A stretch of 60,000 nucleotides of DNA, from positions 383,165 to 443,164 of the forward strand of contig NMRA01000056.1 of assembly GCA_002633005.1 (NCBI GenBank), in the 5' to 3' direction. The stretch comes from Phoronis australis. Its lineage: Eukaryota; Phoronida; Phoronidae. The position numbers were made by a program, and so were the translations under genes. The notes below the pieces were generated by a model that worked only from the letters and a program-made list of their open reading frames with translations, ran no database searches and was not told the DNA's origin. Of the stretch, positions 12,401 to 20,355 are shown piece after piece (the stretch's first letter is position 1; every line of letters starts with the position of its first letter).

Positions 12401-15400
12401 AATGATATCACTGCTCTTTAGACAGGAGCACCTCGCGCCACTATTGGTAAGACGCGTTCCTGTTTCGTCCAAAACTCCCCATACGCAAGGCGTCTACTAT
12501 ATTTTCTCATTTCGTAGCTTCTCATCAGACCCTAATTAAACGGAATCTGTCGCTATTTTGCGAAGTGTTAGCATGCTTAAGCCTGTTATATTTTCATGAT
12601 GACAGAGACCTTCGTGGCAAAGTATTCCATGATATCCTACGGCACACGAGCATCCATACGGATCAATGGTACAGACAAATTTCCCTCTGCAGCTGTTTAG
12701 ACCGTCGTCGTCTGAACACCAAAAAGAGCAATCACTTCCAATTCGGTTTTCGTTGCAAGCTGAAACATAGATTTATAAAAAATGTATTTTACTTGTAGAA
12801 CATTCAAAATCTTGATAGCAGTTACATGTGCCATACAAGTACAAAAAGATTAAATTCAATGATGATTTTTCGTCGTGATGAATGAAAATAAAACCATGAC
12901 TGACATGAGCTCAGTTGTATCAAATGTTCATAGTTCTGACCATACACTTTACTTATAAACCGATGAAATTGGTATTTGGTTACCTAGGGAACAGTCGTGA
13001 CCCATAAATCCAGGTGGACAGACACATCGACCAGTGACGTCGTGACAAACGCCACCATAGTGACATGTTGGACACTCCAGTAGACACCTATCGCCGTATT
13101 TCCCAGCAGGACAAACTGTGCAGCGATAAATGACAAATGCTCAAAAATGTGCATTGTGTTTTTCGTTTAGATTTTCAAAACTGAATAAATAAGCAACATT
13201 TAGTAAGAAATGTCAACACTTTGATAATATCCTATGGACAGAGAGAATGATTGTAAGAAAAACATTAGTTAAAAAGTTGCGTTGCTACAAATCGTCGCCC
13301 CGGTTGGGGCAGAGATCTTTTCAGACGTAACGTGATGATATGACCAGCACATGTAATGTGTGTATACTATTAATTCTTATTTATACTAAGTAAAACGTAA
13401 ATCACGAAATGAGTGTTTCACAGCAGGTTTGATGTGTCATAATTTGAAATATTAAAGATGTATTTCATTCGCTTTTACTTAAAAATCGAACATCAGGTTT
13501 CTGAAACTTGTATGGAAGATATTAGGGAAATAGGTTTCCGCTTTCAAATGGAATTGAAGGCTCACCCGCTATTGATTGGAACGGGTGGAATACTTCCGTC
13601 GAAAGTGATGACTTTTCAATTATCTTTCCTAACTGGCGATGCCCTAATGATATTTTTGGTGACGTATCATTTCATCAAAGACGTGAGACATCGTATTTTA
13701 CTTCAACTAACTTTTTTCATTGCTATTTGCATTTAATGAGGAAGTAAACAAAACGGACATGTCCCTTTATGAAAATGATTTAAAATATAGATTTCAGTTG
13801 ATCAACAAGTGTAAATTTAGTTTCTACAAAATTTTGACACTGAAGTCATAAATTGCCAAAGGTAGTTAATGGTTACACTTACAAAGTGACTTTTATCTTA
13901 TACGTCACTGCAAGAACAATCAGGGAAAAGGGTATTAAACCAAGCCCTGGTGGTTTTACCCAAAACTACTGCCGTCATCTACTTTTTTGTATGATTAGTA
14001 AATGTTTATTTCGTTGTTGTGCTCCCCTGAAAATATGAAAGCATGTTTCAGGTAAAATTCTGTCTTTACTGTCACAAAACGGATTCTGTCGTTCGAGACG
14101 CATTACCTTCTCCCGGCCTGACGTCCATTTATTCACCCGAAGCGTCAGTCAGGCCTTCTGATTTAGCAGATTTTGCCAGAACACGAATCAGACTTTCGAG
14201 CCTGGTCAAAGAGGCCATTAAATTCTTCATGGATCAATATTATTATCGGTTAATAGTCGGAACGCCTGTATTTGTATCCCTTTAATTAAAACAACTATTC
14301 AATATACTCTGTTACTCGCGGCTGATAACCCACTTTAACTGCGGGTATTGAGCGCAACGTTTGTTTGCTGTTGTCTTGTGATGACGCAACGTAGCACGAC
14401 AAGATTATTTCACGCATCACTTGACGTGCAAAGGCATTGCAAGGACTGCGATTATAGAACACGAGGAGAGTAACGAAATTCTGATCCATGAAACTAGAAA
14501 CCTTTACCCTAACTGGTTCCTAGCTTGAAGGTTGTAACGTTGCAGAATGAGGCCGTGTTTCTGAAATGTGAAGCTGCATTGCGTTTTTTAGTTATTGGAT
14601 AAAGCACATAAGATGTATACGAAATGTACGGGTACTGAACATAAACATGTGAAATTATGTTCATTTGTTCAATTTCTTGGAAATTAATGGCTAAAACAAA
14701 CGTATACCGATTTGAAGCAGTGAGTTTTTGTAAAGACAATACGTCGCCTTCAAAGGAATTAAGTTACTTCAAATTCACAATTCTTTTATGTTCACTTTAA
14801 ACACAAACGAATAAACGTGCAAAGGATGGTTTCATAGTTAACGTTACGGATTACCTTGTGGGCCTATATCCACATGGATATCGGATGGTGGAAATGTCAT
14901 TATTAATTTGAAAAATACTCAACATAACCGTTAAGGACTGTTGTTTGAAGGGACGGAAGTGGTTTGAGATCTTCATGTACTGTTGTATTAGAAATTTTGG
15001 TCTACTCATTCACCCTTATCGACATTCATGTTGTAGGTAAATGACTTACCTCGGACTATTAATCTGATAGCCCCTTGTAGATAAATGACTTACCTCGGAC
15101 TATTAATCTGATAGCCCCTTGTAGAAAAATGACTTACCTCGGACTATTAATCTGATAGCCCCATAGGGAATGTTGCCCTTTTTCATCATGTACCTTCCTC
15201 CATGGCCGATATCTACGCTGTTTATTTTTTGAATCATTCCATCCCAATCCTTGATATGGGATCGGTCTCTAGAAAATCCTTTGTTGTCCTTGAACCACCG
15301 AATGTCTGAGTCGTCGTTAGCATTTACCTCCAGTGTTACCGATTCGCCGACGTTGACTCGTTTTGTGAATGTATACCCTCGCGGAGAGCCTATACATGAT

Positions 15401-18400
15401 ACAATTTAAAAGCATGCTAGTACTACAGAATGCTTATTGTACTGTACATTGCAGAAACATCAAAATTCACAATTCTTCATAACTAAATACGAGGACCTCG
15501 TACATTACAAAATCAACATCATTTTTTCTGCTGCCAATGCAGTCGGCGGAGCTTGTTTCATGAAAAACGAATTACTTGTTCCAGACTGCTCTCATCATTG
15601 TTATCCACCACGAGGTGGCGTGCTCGTTCAATAAAGGAAACATGTTCCCATTTTCTGTGGGGACTCTGCAGTGGACAAAAACGAAGAAATATCGACTGTT
15701 TTCCTGCTATTGGACGTTCAATGTAAAAGTGAGCTGGCGAAGTAGGTCTGTGGAAAGCAATTCGAGGTCTTGGGCTACGAGTAGTCACGGCTGCCTGCCG
15801 AGTTAGTGCCTGAAGTGCACCGATTGTAGCTGCTATTTAGCTCTCTTGGCTGGGAAAATGGGCCCACCCAAAAATACGCCCAAGGGAGTATTTTCAGAAA
15901 ATCTTCCAAAGTACGCCCATGGACGTATTCTTAATTTTGTTTGGATGTTTTGAAAATCTGACGGATGGTTCTAAATACGTTTGTAATTTGTTGTGATAGA
16001 AAGTTTTGTTTATTTTGGAAAAAATACTTTCGGAATCGCGATTTCATTCACTGCAATGTCGTAAAAATAATCACATGGTCTCACAAGTAAAAGTAAAAGT
16101 AAAAGTATACGTAATAGTTTTCCACAGTATCTAAAGCTCTTTTTAAATATTTTTAATTAGATAACAGCGAATTCACTCGTCAAGTATTAACCCACCTTGT
16201 CGCAAGACAATGGACTGCGTTTCTATCGCAAAAGTTTGACAGGAATCTTGACTTTATTTCTTGGATGTAGAACTTTAGGAGTGTTTGCCATCACGCTATC
16301 CCTACGCTTTTGCGAACAGGAGATCCACATTCCCAACCCCTGCCCCCCCCGCTACTCTCTAAGCCCGTGTACTACACACAACCGCACTTTGCCTAATACC
16401 TCGAGGCAACATGTTGCCCCCCCCTTATGGCACTCCTAGATCCGCCACAGTAATGTTACAACAGTTGGTATATTTCAGTGACAGCCGGCTCCATGTAGTC
16501 ACAGGTTTCATGTCTAAGATTGACATCTCCTCCGAGGAGGATTGGACAGAAGTTTTCCTTACACCAATTTCAGTGTGTTTAGCCTCAAAGAGCACAAGCT
16601 GAGAAGGACGCACCGGGATCGGAAATCCAGCCCAGGAAAGAATTAGTCAACCATACACCTTGTAGACTAGGACAAGAATATCTTTGAGTGATACTTGGCA
16701 GTCGTTTTGGTCACGGTGGTGGGATTGCGACACCACGAGATCCCTTTTCACGTCCAGGTCGTCGTTGCACTTGTCCGGAATGGGCATGAACTAATCTTTA
16801 TAGGAAACAACTTTCTATGAAACCTGGCAGAAAGTCTTGAACGCATGATAGAGATAGCCTGGATCCATCACATGAACTGAAGCCGACTGTACGCACACTA
16901 TCTATTAAGTGAGCGGGCAACACAAGACCTATCTGAGAGGCTTTCCTGCCTAGTACGCGGACTTAACACTGGTTTCGACAGCTCCCTACGGGCATAGTTT
17001 CTCCGGGAGACCATGACCACCGGCGAAAGAGATTCTGATGCTAATGAATTTCCTTTGTTCCATCTACCTCCAAGTGCCACTATGCAACAGATGTTGGCCC
17101 GGTCTGTGCTCGCGGTTTACCCAAGATTTGTCAACACAAAATTCTCTGTTGACTTCAGTCGACCCGGCATCTGCATCTGACGTTTTGGGATACTCGTTAC
17201 AGTTTTATAGTATTGAACGCAGACGCGTTATTTAGAGAACGTGTGTAATGCATACGAATGAAAAGTTCTCGTTCATACGAGTGCACAGCTTCGTTCCTTC
17301 GCCTCGTGCACAATTAGTCTCCGGTCGCGGGGTGACAAAGACATAACTTCCAGATTCACAGCGACTAGGACACTCGCTTGAACTAGTGCAATGACATTTG
17401 TATCTTGATTTGTGCATGATAAAACCACTGGCACACATTACAAATAATAACATACCAACAATCATGTGCACATTTTATCATGCACTAATCAACGAGTGCA
17501 TTTCACTCAACACTCTTTCACAGTGTTACAGTAGAGATGGCGCTGTGCAAGAGGGTAATTTCACTCGTGACTGCGTTCACCTGGCGGCGAAAGAACGAAG
17601 CTATGCACTAGTTTATGCTAGTGTATTGTTACTGGTTCTCACCTGGCGGCGAAGGAACGAAGCTATGTACTCGTTAGAGCGAGTGTATTAATCCACGTGT
17701 GTAATGCACACGTATGACCAGTGCATTAAAAACGTTCTCAAAAGAATACGATCGCGTTCGATATTATAGTTACCTTTACGTGCACATTTAAGCCCAAGCA
17801 CGTATATCTGACACTACCTGTTTCAAAGGAAAATGTTCATTCTGATGTTATGCATACAAGCACAGGCGCAAAGCTTCGCTTATAGGCGGGTATAACCTAT
17901 GAATAGGCTCGTGCTATGCTTTGGATACGCATTGTCCTCAATAAAAGCACTTGGTCTCGCCTGTGCGAAACAGCATTACACGACTTGGTTTTACAGCGCC
18001 TTACTTAGATAAAACTCCGATTACATGGGCGATCATAGTGTTTCCGGTTTTAATTTTTTCTGAAACTAGTAAACAGCAATGTTTATTAATTACAGTGGCG
18101 GATCTAGGATATCACAAGGGGGGGCCCAACTTTTTGTCCGGCTGTAAGCATTTGCGCAAACTGAACCACGATTGTAGATGCGCATTGCACCGAAGTGGGG
18201 GGAGGTCGGGAGGGGGGTTTGCCCCCCCTTCCGCCCAAGAATTTTTTTCTGTTATTACCTCTAAAAATCAAGCCCTTTCCTTGATTCCTGTAGACAAAAG
18301 AGGCAAAAATGAAAAAAAAACAGAGAACGTGTCGAACAGAAAAAACTGCAAGCACCTAAGCCTCGAACCCACGCCCTTGCGGACATGAAGCGTGTACGTT

Positions 18401-20355
18401 ACCACTAGACCACCACGACTTCACTACATTTCTCTATCTAAGAGACCTACTTATTTATGGTCCACAGCGTTTGCGCGCGAAACCTACTTCTTTTTGTAAT
18501 GCTTATTACACGTTTTATATTTTGTGCCATCAATTCTTAACAAATTTGTCGTATTTAAAATAGTCTTCAAATGCCCAAAAGACCAAATCCGTTTTTCGTG
18601 TTGGCAATAATGACGGGATTGCTTTGGAAATCATCTTAAGATAAGGTTTGCCAAAGAGAGTATTGCGAGTTTCTGAGTGATTCACTAAGGTTTCGATTAA
18701 ACACATCTTACCAGCAGCTTCTGTTTTTCATCGTCAGTCAGATTCCATTTTTTTAAAAAATGAAGTAAATTTTCTTCATTGCACAGTGGAGCAGACGACG
18801 GAAACTGAGTCGTAGTGCGCAGCGCCACTGCCGGTCGCCTGGGATATCGCGGGAGAGCCTATACTTAACCATAGTTTCGTTACGAATGCGCCGTGTTCCG
18901 AATTTGACACTTGAAATTGGATTTGAGCCCCCCCCCTCACCTCCCCCCCGCCCCAACACTAAAACTGCACACATTTAAATCTTTTTTCATCCGTATAATT
19001 TTAATTACCGGGGTTAATTAATAAACTCAACATTTCCCTACGCCCTCACTGTTTTATTTTTTGCGGCAGCCAAGGGGACGGGGGTCGGGCCCCCTGGGTC
19101 CCCCCCTAAGTCCGCCTATGAATTATTAAATTAAAATTTAACAAGACCTGAATACTGTATAATTTTTGCAAAATAATGAACGAAATGTTTAACTGATTAA
19201 ACGATTTCATTAACCTAGCTTTCCAGTAAAACCAGTAAAAATCAGTGCCAACAGTTTTCAACTGAAAAACAAACTTAACTTATACCATTTCATAATATTC
19301 CACGAAACAAGTAGTATATTTAAAAAAGTAAATGGGGTGCGCCTATATCCAGATCATCCCTTTCAAACCTGGTTTTACTCAAATTAGTCGCGAATAGGCG
19401 CATGCGTCTTATTTCAGATAGGCACAGCTATGAACTTATTCGCACGAGCCTAATTACGAGAATGTTCAGTAATTGGAGACCTATAAAATTATATAGGGTA
19501 TCCCAACATTGTTCTTACAGTTCAAATTGCGGAATGACTTGGGTGTTTATTGACTTACGTGTGAGAACAAGATAACTAGCTTAAATTCTTGAAGACTTGA
19601 TCAAGAAGGAATGAAATTGAGAGGTTGTCTTAGCACTTCAATGATGTTTTTTTTCTGAGTTTCCGGTACCATTGTGAGACACATTTTCTTCAAAATTGAG
19701 TTGTTTGCCATTACTGTGCCCACAGAGCATGCGAGGGCTTCCACTCCTATTTTCACAGGAAGGTGTAAACCAGGCTACAGGCCCAAATTCAGTTGGTGTG
19801 GACCAGACTCTTCGTCTTCGCCTACTGTACATGAATGCCTACACCTCGTTGGGAAAACAGGTGCGAGTGCCCTCTTGAGTTTTGCGTGATCTTGCGTTTC
19901 TGCGAGGTTCTTAGGTCTACGGAACGCGCACCTGGTATTTGCGCGTTGAGCATCCGAGCTCAGCTTGGATGTATATCAGTGCTTACTTTCGACACGGTGG
20001 TATTTTTCTTCCAGGCTTGTGACATGTATAGTATGGTGTCCGGTGTTTTTTTAAAATTAAAATTCATTAAACTGACAAGACTTACCAGTAGTTGCTATAA
20101 CATTGGAGTACAGGTTCCTCTTGGCACCCTTCAGCGCGATAAGATAACAAGAGTAATTGGAGATCTTGGGCGAGGTGAACTTTAAATACTTATTCTGGCC
20201 TTTCTCGTAAAGACTGTCTTCCGTTGGAGCCCCTGTGTTCGTTATGTAGGCAGTTGCTGCTGCACCGCCTGACGCCAAATGAACTTTATGACCGCCGTGA
20301 AGTTTAATGAAATCTTTTCCCATTTCCGACAACGTGGTTATGTGGTATAAAGTTT
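1..20355 (-). CDS. Tie-like receptor ectodomain gene, partial (gene-level entry; exons listed separately)
   Basis: Exons in 5'->3' order on the minus strand: 20355-20086 (Ig-like), 15389-15138 (Ig-like), 13115-12984 (EGF), 12759-12610 (EGF), 11888-11580 (FN3), 10330-10022, 9785-9486, 8490-8185, 7687-7388, 5859-5554, 5350-5051, 4005-3700, 3010-2711, 2328-2023, 1588-1286, 1088-783 and 413 to beyond 1 (FN3 array). Every listed internal exon can be read with phase 1 at both ends, so the chain joins in frame. Family assignment rests on the EGF pair (motifs CPPGFMG and DPYGCSC, both Tie hallmarks) and on the cysteine-free Ig domain ending in RLIVR, which also occurs just before the EGFs in vertebrate Tie1/Tie2. 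Vertebrate Tie has Ig-Ig-EGFx3-Ig-FN3x3-TM-kinase. Here a third EGF and third Ig are not found and FN3 is hugely expanded. Tie proteins are cell-surface receptors; TM and kinase exons would be left of position 1. The signal-peptide exon is not identified with confidence (see candidates at 22.4 and 33.9 kb). Confidence 0.85.
783..1088 (-). CDS. Tie-like gene: FN3 type B, copy B6
   Basis: A 102-codon phase 1-1 exon, acceptor CAATTTGCAG, donor AAAG|GTATTTG. Contains LKISWSAPEDDGCQLSG, FYWRLQLRSRAQC, AEEWTFVNKSTLGASV, YSTYAVHVKPKG and VATSQKG. Both array cysteines are kept although the RGQC hallmark is altered. Confidence 0.93.
1286..1588 (-). CDS. Tie-like gene: FN3 type A, copy A5
   Basis: A 101-codon phase 1-1 exon (one codon longer than other type-A exons), acceptor TTTTGTTGCAG, donor GAAG|GTAAGATC. 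Contains SLQLEVSELSCEDRNG, ILNYEYSVFNNGSQC, NFTDLSVNISGLVP and RVRAYTIAGHGPWS with closing TVEEG. Confidence 0.94.
2023..2328 (-). CDS. Tie-like gene: FN3 type B, copy B5
   Basis: A 102-codon phase 1-1 exon, acceptor TTTCTTTTTAG, donor AGAG|GTACTA. Contains VTITWQAPPDDGCQLIG, FQWRYLLLQLGQC, SKWNSVDEITLSASI, HSTYIIFMKPRG and VTTKQRG. The SRGQC hallmark has become QLGQC but the cysteine is kept. Confidence 0.93.
2711..3010 (-). CDS. Tie-like gene: FN3 type A, copy A4
   Basis: A 100-codon phase 1-1 exon, acceptor TTCTGTATCCAG, donor GAGG|GTAAGTA. Contains VSIFVNELDCQKRNG, IIKYEYSISNDGISC, a Tyr-corner region FNGLVPSNAYVTRVRAYT and SAGPGSWSEA. The usual LSTTI element of type A is changed to LTAFN. 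Confidence 0.93.
3700..4005 (-). CDS. Tie-like gene: FN3 type B, copy B4
   Basis: A 102-codon phase 1-1 exon, acceptor TTCTCTACAG, donor AAAG|GTACTG. Carries LEVTWSTPSDVGCQLTG, FYWRYQLVSRGQC, MEWKHVDMNRLNVSI, FAHSTYVMDIKPKG and ITTREKG. It lies just left of the assembly gap, which falls in the intron towards A3, so no exon is visibly lost; a hidden pair inside the gap cannot be excluded. Confidence 0.93.
4137..4450. other. Assembly gap (314 N)
   Basis: A run of N between FN3 copies B4 and A3. At 4451 the sequence restarts in an interspersed-repeat sequence (starting AATGGCGTAGC), so the gap probably sits in repetitive intron DNA. Its true length is unknown. Confidence 0.99.
5051..5350 (-). 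CDS. Tie-like gene: FN3 type A, copy A3
   Basis: A 100-codon phase 1-1 exon, acceptor CAAATTTAG, donor GAAG|GTAACC. Contains TLHIGVTELDCNERHG, ITTYEYMVFNRACACSSA, NFTALSTTITGLAPNS and RVRAYTSAGPGLWSDD. The second cysteine region is doubled (CAC), the only type-A copy with an extra Cys there. Confidence 0.94.
5554..5859 (-). CDS. Tie-like gene: FN3 type B, copy B3
   Basis: A 102-codon phase 1-1 exon, acceptor CTTTCTAG, donor AGAG|GTACGTG. Carries LLITWSTLTDDSCQLSG, FYWRYQLVSRGQC, PEEWKLVDKSTLNITI, STYKIAVKPKG and VTVTTKDRG. It closely matches B4 and B6, pointing to recent duplication or exchange among copies. Confidence 0.94.
5952..7114 (+). mobile_element. Penelope-like element remnant with nested inverted and direct repeats
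   Basis: An open frame of 142 codons at 6318-6746 begins without ATG and carries TSNLVMRNNICREK followed by NVVYEFTCP. This pair is typical of the region leading into the GIY-YIG endonuclease of Penelope-like retroelements. The downstream part is degenerate and no catalytic core is clear. Flanking it are inverted arms, about 5995-6173 and 6872-7058, which share for example the block AAAAATCCAAACGA. Outside these lie direct repeats of about 47 bp (5952-5998 and 7066-7114, both containing CTATAATTTGGC). The element sits in the intron between FN3 exons B3 and A2. Confidence 0.6.
7388..7687 (-). CDS. Tie-like gene: FN3 type A, copy A2
   Basis: A 100-codon phase 1-1 exon, acceptor CAATTTTAG, donor GAAG|GTGGGT. 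Shows SLQLSVGELDCQDRNG, ITQYEYAVFNNGGSC, NFTDLSTTIMGL and RARAYTIAGPGPWSDD with closing DTLEEG. The paired cysteines (LDC and GGSC) bracket strand C as in the other type-A copies. Confidence 0.94.
8185..8490 (-). CDS. Tie-like gene: FN3 type B, copy B2
   Basis: A 102-codon phase 1-1 exon, acceptor CTTTTTTAG, donor CGGG|GTAAGC. Contains LLVTWSAPRDNGCQLSG, then SQLVSRGQC, PEEWQRVDENTFNISI, a Tyr-corner like HSLYTVSIKPKG and VTIKTKERG. The WRYQLVSRGQC hallmark is modified to YLRSQLVSRGQC. It shares the fixed 306-nt length of copies B2-B6. Confidence 0.94.
9011..9030. repeat. Inverted single copy of the 16-bp minisatellite unit
   Basis: GAAGGTGCACTAGTCCGAAG is the reverse complement of the unit repeated at 9369-9448, about 340 bp away. 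The pair could mark the ends of a small element in the intron before FN3 A1. Confidence 0.7.
9369..9448. repeat. 16-bp minisatellite, five copies
   Basis: Five consecutive units of TAGTGCACCTTCGGAC or close variants, 9369-9384, 9385-9400, 9401-9416, 9417-9432 and 9433-9448. It is intronic, about 40 bp from the donor of FN3 exon A1. Confidence 0.9.
9486..9785 (-). CDS. Tie-like gene: FN3 type A, copy A1
   Basis: A 100-codon phase 1-1 exon, acceptor CCCTGCTTAG, donor GAAG|GTAAAT. Type-A pattern: SLQLTITETSC, KKGIVTKYEF, NNGSSCSTA, NFTELSTTIAGL, then VRAYTSVGPGPWS and the closing STLEEG. The Trp normally found in strand B of FN3 is replaced by a Cys-bearing element in all type-A copies. Several N-x-S/T sites are present, consistent with an extracellular domain. 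Confidence 0.92.
10022..10330 (-). CDS. Tie-like gene: FN3 type B, copy B1
   Basis: A 103-codon phase 1-1 exon, acceptor CTGCACCAG, donor GCTG|GTACGTG. Strand B TVSWTAS, then the type-B hallmark FQWRYQLVSRGHC, with a partner Cys before it (KYCTVPTG). The Tyr-corner part (IIPYSIYLITV) and the closing VTVRTKEAG follow the FN3 pattern. It is the most divergent type-B copy, with a loop insertion near the first Cys. It opens the alternating B-A array. Confidence 0.9.
11580..11888 (-). CDS. Tie-like gene: first FN3 exon, ordinary type
   Basis: A 103-codon phase 1-1 exon, acceptor TTCTTGTAG, donor CCAT|GTAAGATC. FN3 marks: strand-B Trp in LMVQWKNW, strand-C Tyr in VQKYILEM, the Tyr-corner stretch ITGLDPCATYYVRVR and a closing ETEITPC. 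Unlike the FN3 domains downstream it lacks the paired cysteines around strand C, but has its own Cys near the Tyr corner and one at the exon end. It therefore stands apart from the alternating array and may correspond to an ancestral Tie FN3. Confidence 0.88.
12255..12410. repeat. Imperfect GAT/GAC trinucleotide tract
   Basis: A low-complexity run of GATGA, GATGAC and GGTGGT words on the plus strand. It produces long spurious open frames on both strands. It lies in the intron between EGF2 and the first FN3 exon. Confidence 0.9.
12610..12759 (-). CDS. Tie-like gene: EGF-like domain 2 exon
   Basis: A 50-codon phase 1-1 exon with acceptor TATGTTTCAG. It encodes CNENRIGSDC, then a cysteine pair, then FVCTIDPYGCSCAVGYHG and a final Cys. 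The string DPYGCSC followed by G-x-x-G-x-x-C is diagnostic of the second Tie EGF. The donor, GAAG|GTCTCT, is unusually weak (GT kept, +3 to +6 non-consensus), so the exact 3' end is less certain than for other exons. In vertebrate Tie a third EGF exon follows; here the next convincing exon is FN3. Confidence 0.88.
12984..13115 (-). CDS. Tie-like gene: EGF-like domain 1 exon
   Basis: A 44-codon phase 1-1 exon, acceptor TCGCTGCACAG and donor CCTAG|GTAACC. It encodes an EGF/laminin-type module with cysteines spaced as in the first EGF of vertebrate Tie: CPAGKYGDRC, then a CPTC element, GGVCHDVTG, then CVCPPGFMGHDC. The block VC-x-CPPGFMG is a close match to Tie1/Tie2 and is one of the two best family markers in the window. 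It follows the second Ig across a 2 kb intron (13116-15137). Confidence 0.93.
   Translation of the reverse strand, partial: FVLLGNTAIGVYWSVQHVTMVAFVTTSLVDVSVHLDLWVTTVP
13495..13740 (+). other. Unassigned open frames inside Tie-like intron
   Basis: Two overlapping plus-strand frames are open. One starts after an AG at about 13527 and contains IDWNGWNTSVESDD and NWRCPNDIFGD. The other starts at ATG 13458 and runs to 13736. Neither is recognised. The first has a protein-like composition but no clear partner exons. It may be mobile-element residue or chance. Confidence 0.2.
15033..15164. repeat. 44-bp tandem triplication including a splice donor
   Basis: Three adjacent 44-bp copies at 15033-15076, 15077-15120 and 15121-15164, nearly identical. 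On the minus strand each holds the last 26 coding bases of the second Ig exon plus GTAAGTCATTT. Copy 3 (15121-15164) holds the true exon end. The other two offer identical donors at 15094/15093 and 15050/15049. Use of the second donor would add 44 nt and of the third 88 nt; neither is a multiple of three, and an in-frame TAA appears 34-36 nt past the first donor. Confidence 0.95.
15138..15389 (-). CDS. Tie-like gene: second, cysteine-free Ig-like exon
   Basis: An 84-codon phase 1-1 exon with acceptor TACATGTATAG-type upstream of 15389 and donor CCGAG|GTAAGTC at 15138/15137. Ig features seen: strand-B segment GESVTLEV, strand-C Trp in IRWFKD, and the late element SVDIGHGGRYMM, where the usual Y-x-C has Met in place of Cys. 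The strand-B cysteine is also absent. The end, GAIRLIVRG, matches the equivalent Ig domain of vertebrate Tie, which likewise lacks the disulfide and precedes the EGF repeats. The last 26 coding bases and the donor are repeated twice more downstream (see repeat 15033-15164). Confidence 0.85.
15840..18090. other. Intron DNA with repeat modules, no exon seen
   Basis: This stretch lies between the two Ig-like exons. It holds a short AAGTAA array (about 16085-16106), a C-run repeat fragment (about 16335-16445) and a repeated module at 17225-17735. No minus-strand frame with Tie-like content and correct phase was found. Confidence 0.6.
17225..17735. repeat. Composite repeat with direct and inverted modules
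   Basis: A module containing CACCTGGCGGCGAA and GAACGAAGCTATG occurs twice in direct orientation (about 17577-17611 and 17640-17674) and once inverted near 17285-17312. The word ACGTGTGTAATGCA occurs near both ends (about 17239 and 17694). This looks like a non-autonomous element. Confidence 0.6.
18093..18421 (-). mobile_element. tRNA-derived SINE
   Basis: Read on the minus strand, the head (about 18421-18352) carries a pol III A-box-like TGGTCTAGTGG and a B-box-like GGTTCGAGGC at tRNA-like spacing. The body is G/C-run rich and ends near TAGATCCGCCACTG. The head does not fold into a full tRNA with a matching acceptor stem as far as can be judged, so this is a SINE, not a tRNA gene. It lies in a Tie-like intron. 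Confidence 0.65.
18900..19120. repeat. G/C-run interspersed repeat fragment
   Basis: Long C and G homopolymer runs near CCCCCCCCTCACC and GGGCCCCCTGGG, followed by a TCCGCCTATG end. The same style of fragment appears near 4620-4660, 16335-16445, 32790-32950, 41540-41800, 50370-50510, 51660-51790 and 55790-55850, so one or a few related families are spread through the window. Confidence 0.5.
20086..20355 (-). CDS. Tie-like gene: first Ig-like domain exon
   Basis: Open for 90 codons between a T-rich acceptor (ATTTTTAG) and donor CTG|GTAAGTC, phase 1-1. The protein shows a beta-rich, Ig-like pattern: hydrophobic strand around DFIKLHGG, then KYLKF, then SNYSCYLIA with a Tyr-x-Cys-like element near the end. 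Only one clear cysteine is present, so a canonical Ig disulfide is doubtful. Its place, upstream of the second Ig and the EGFs, matches the first Ig domain of Tie receptors. Domain identity is inferred from position and weak pattern; exon status is better supported by splice sites and phase. Confidence 0.65.

Noticed and set aside
12133-12539. Three overlapping frames rich in Met/Thr, Ser or Ile/Val
   Set aside because: All come from the GAT/GAC tract read in different frames.
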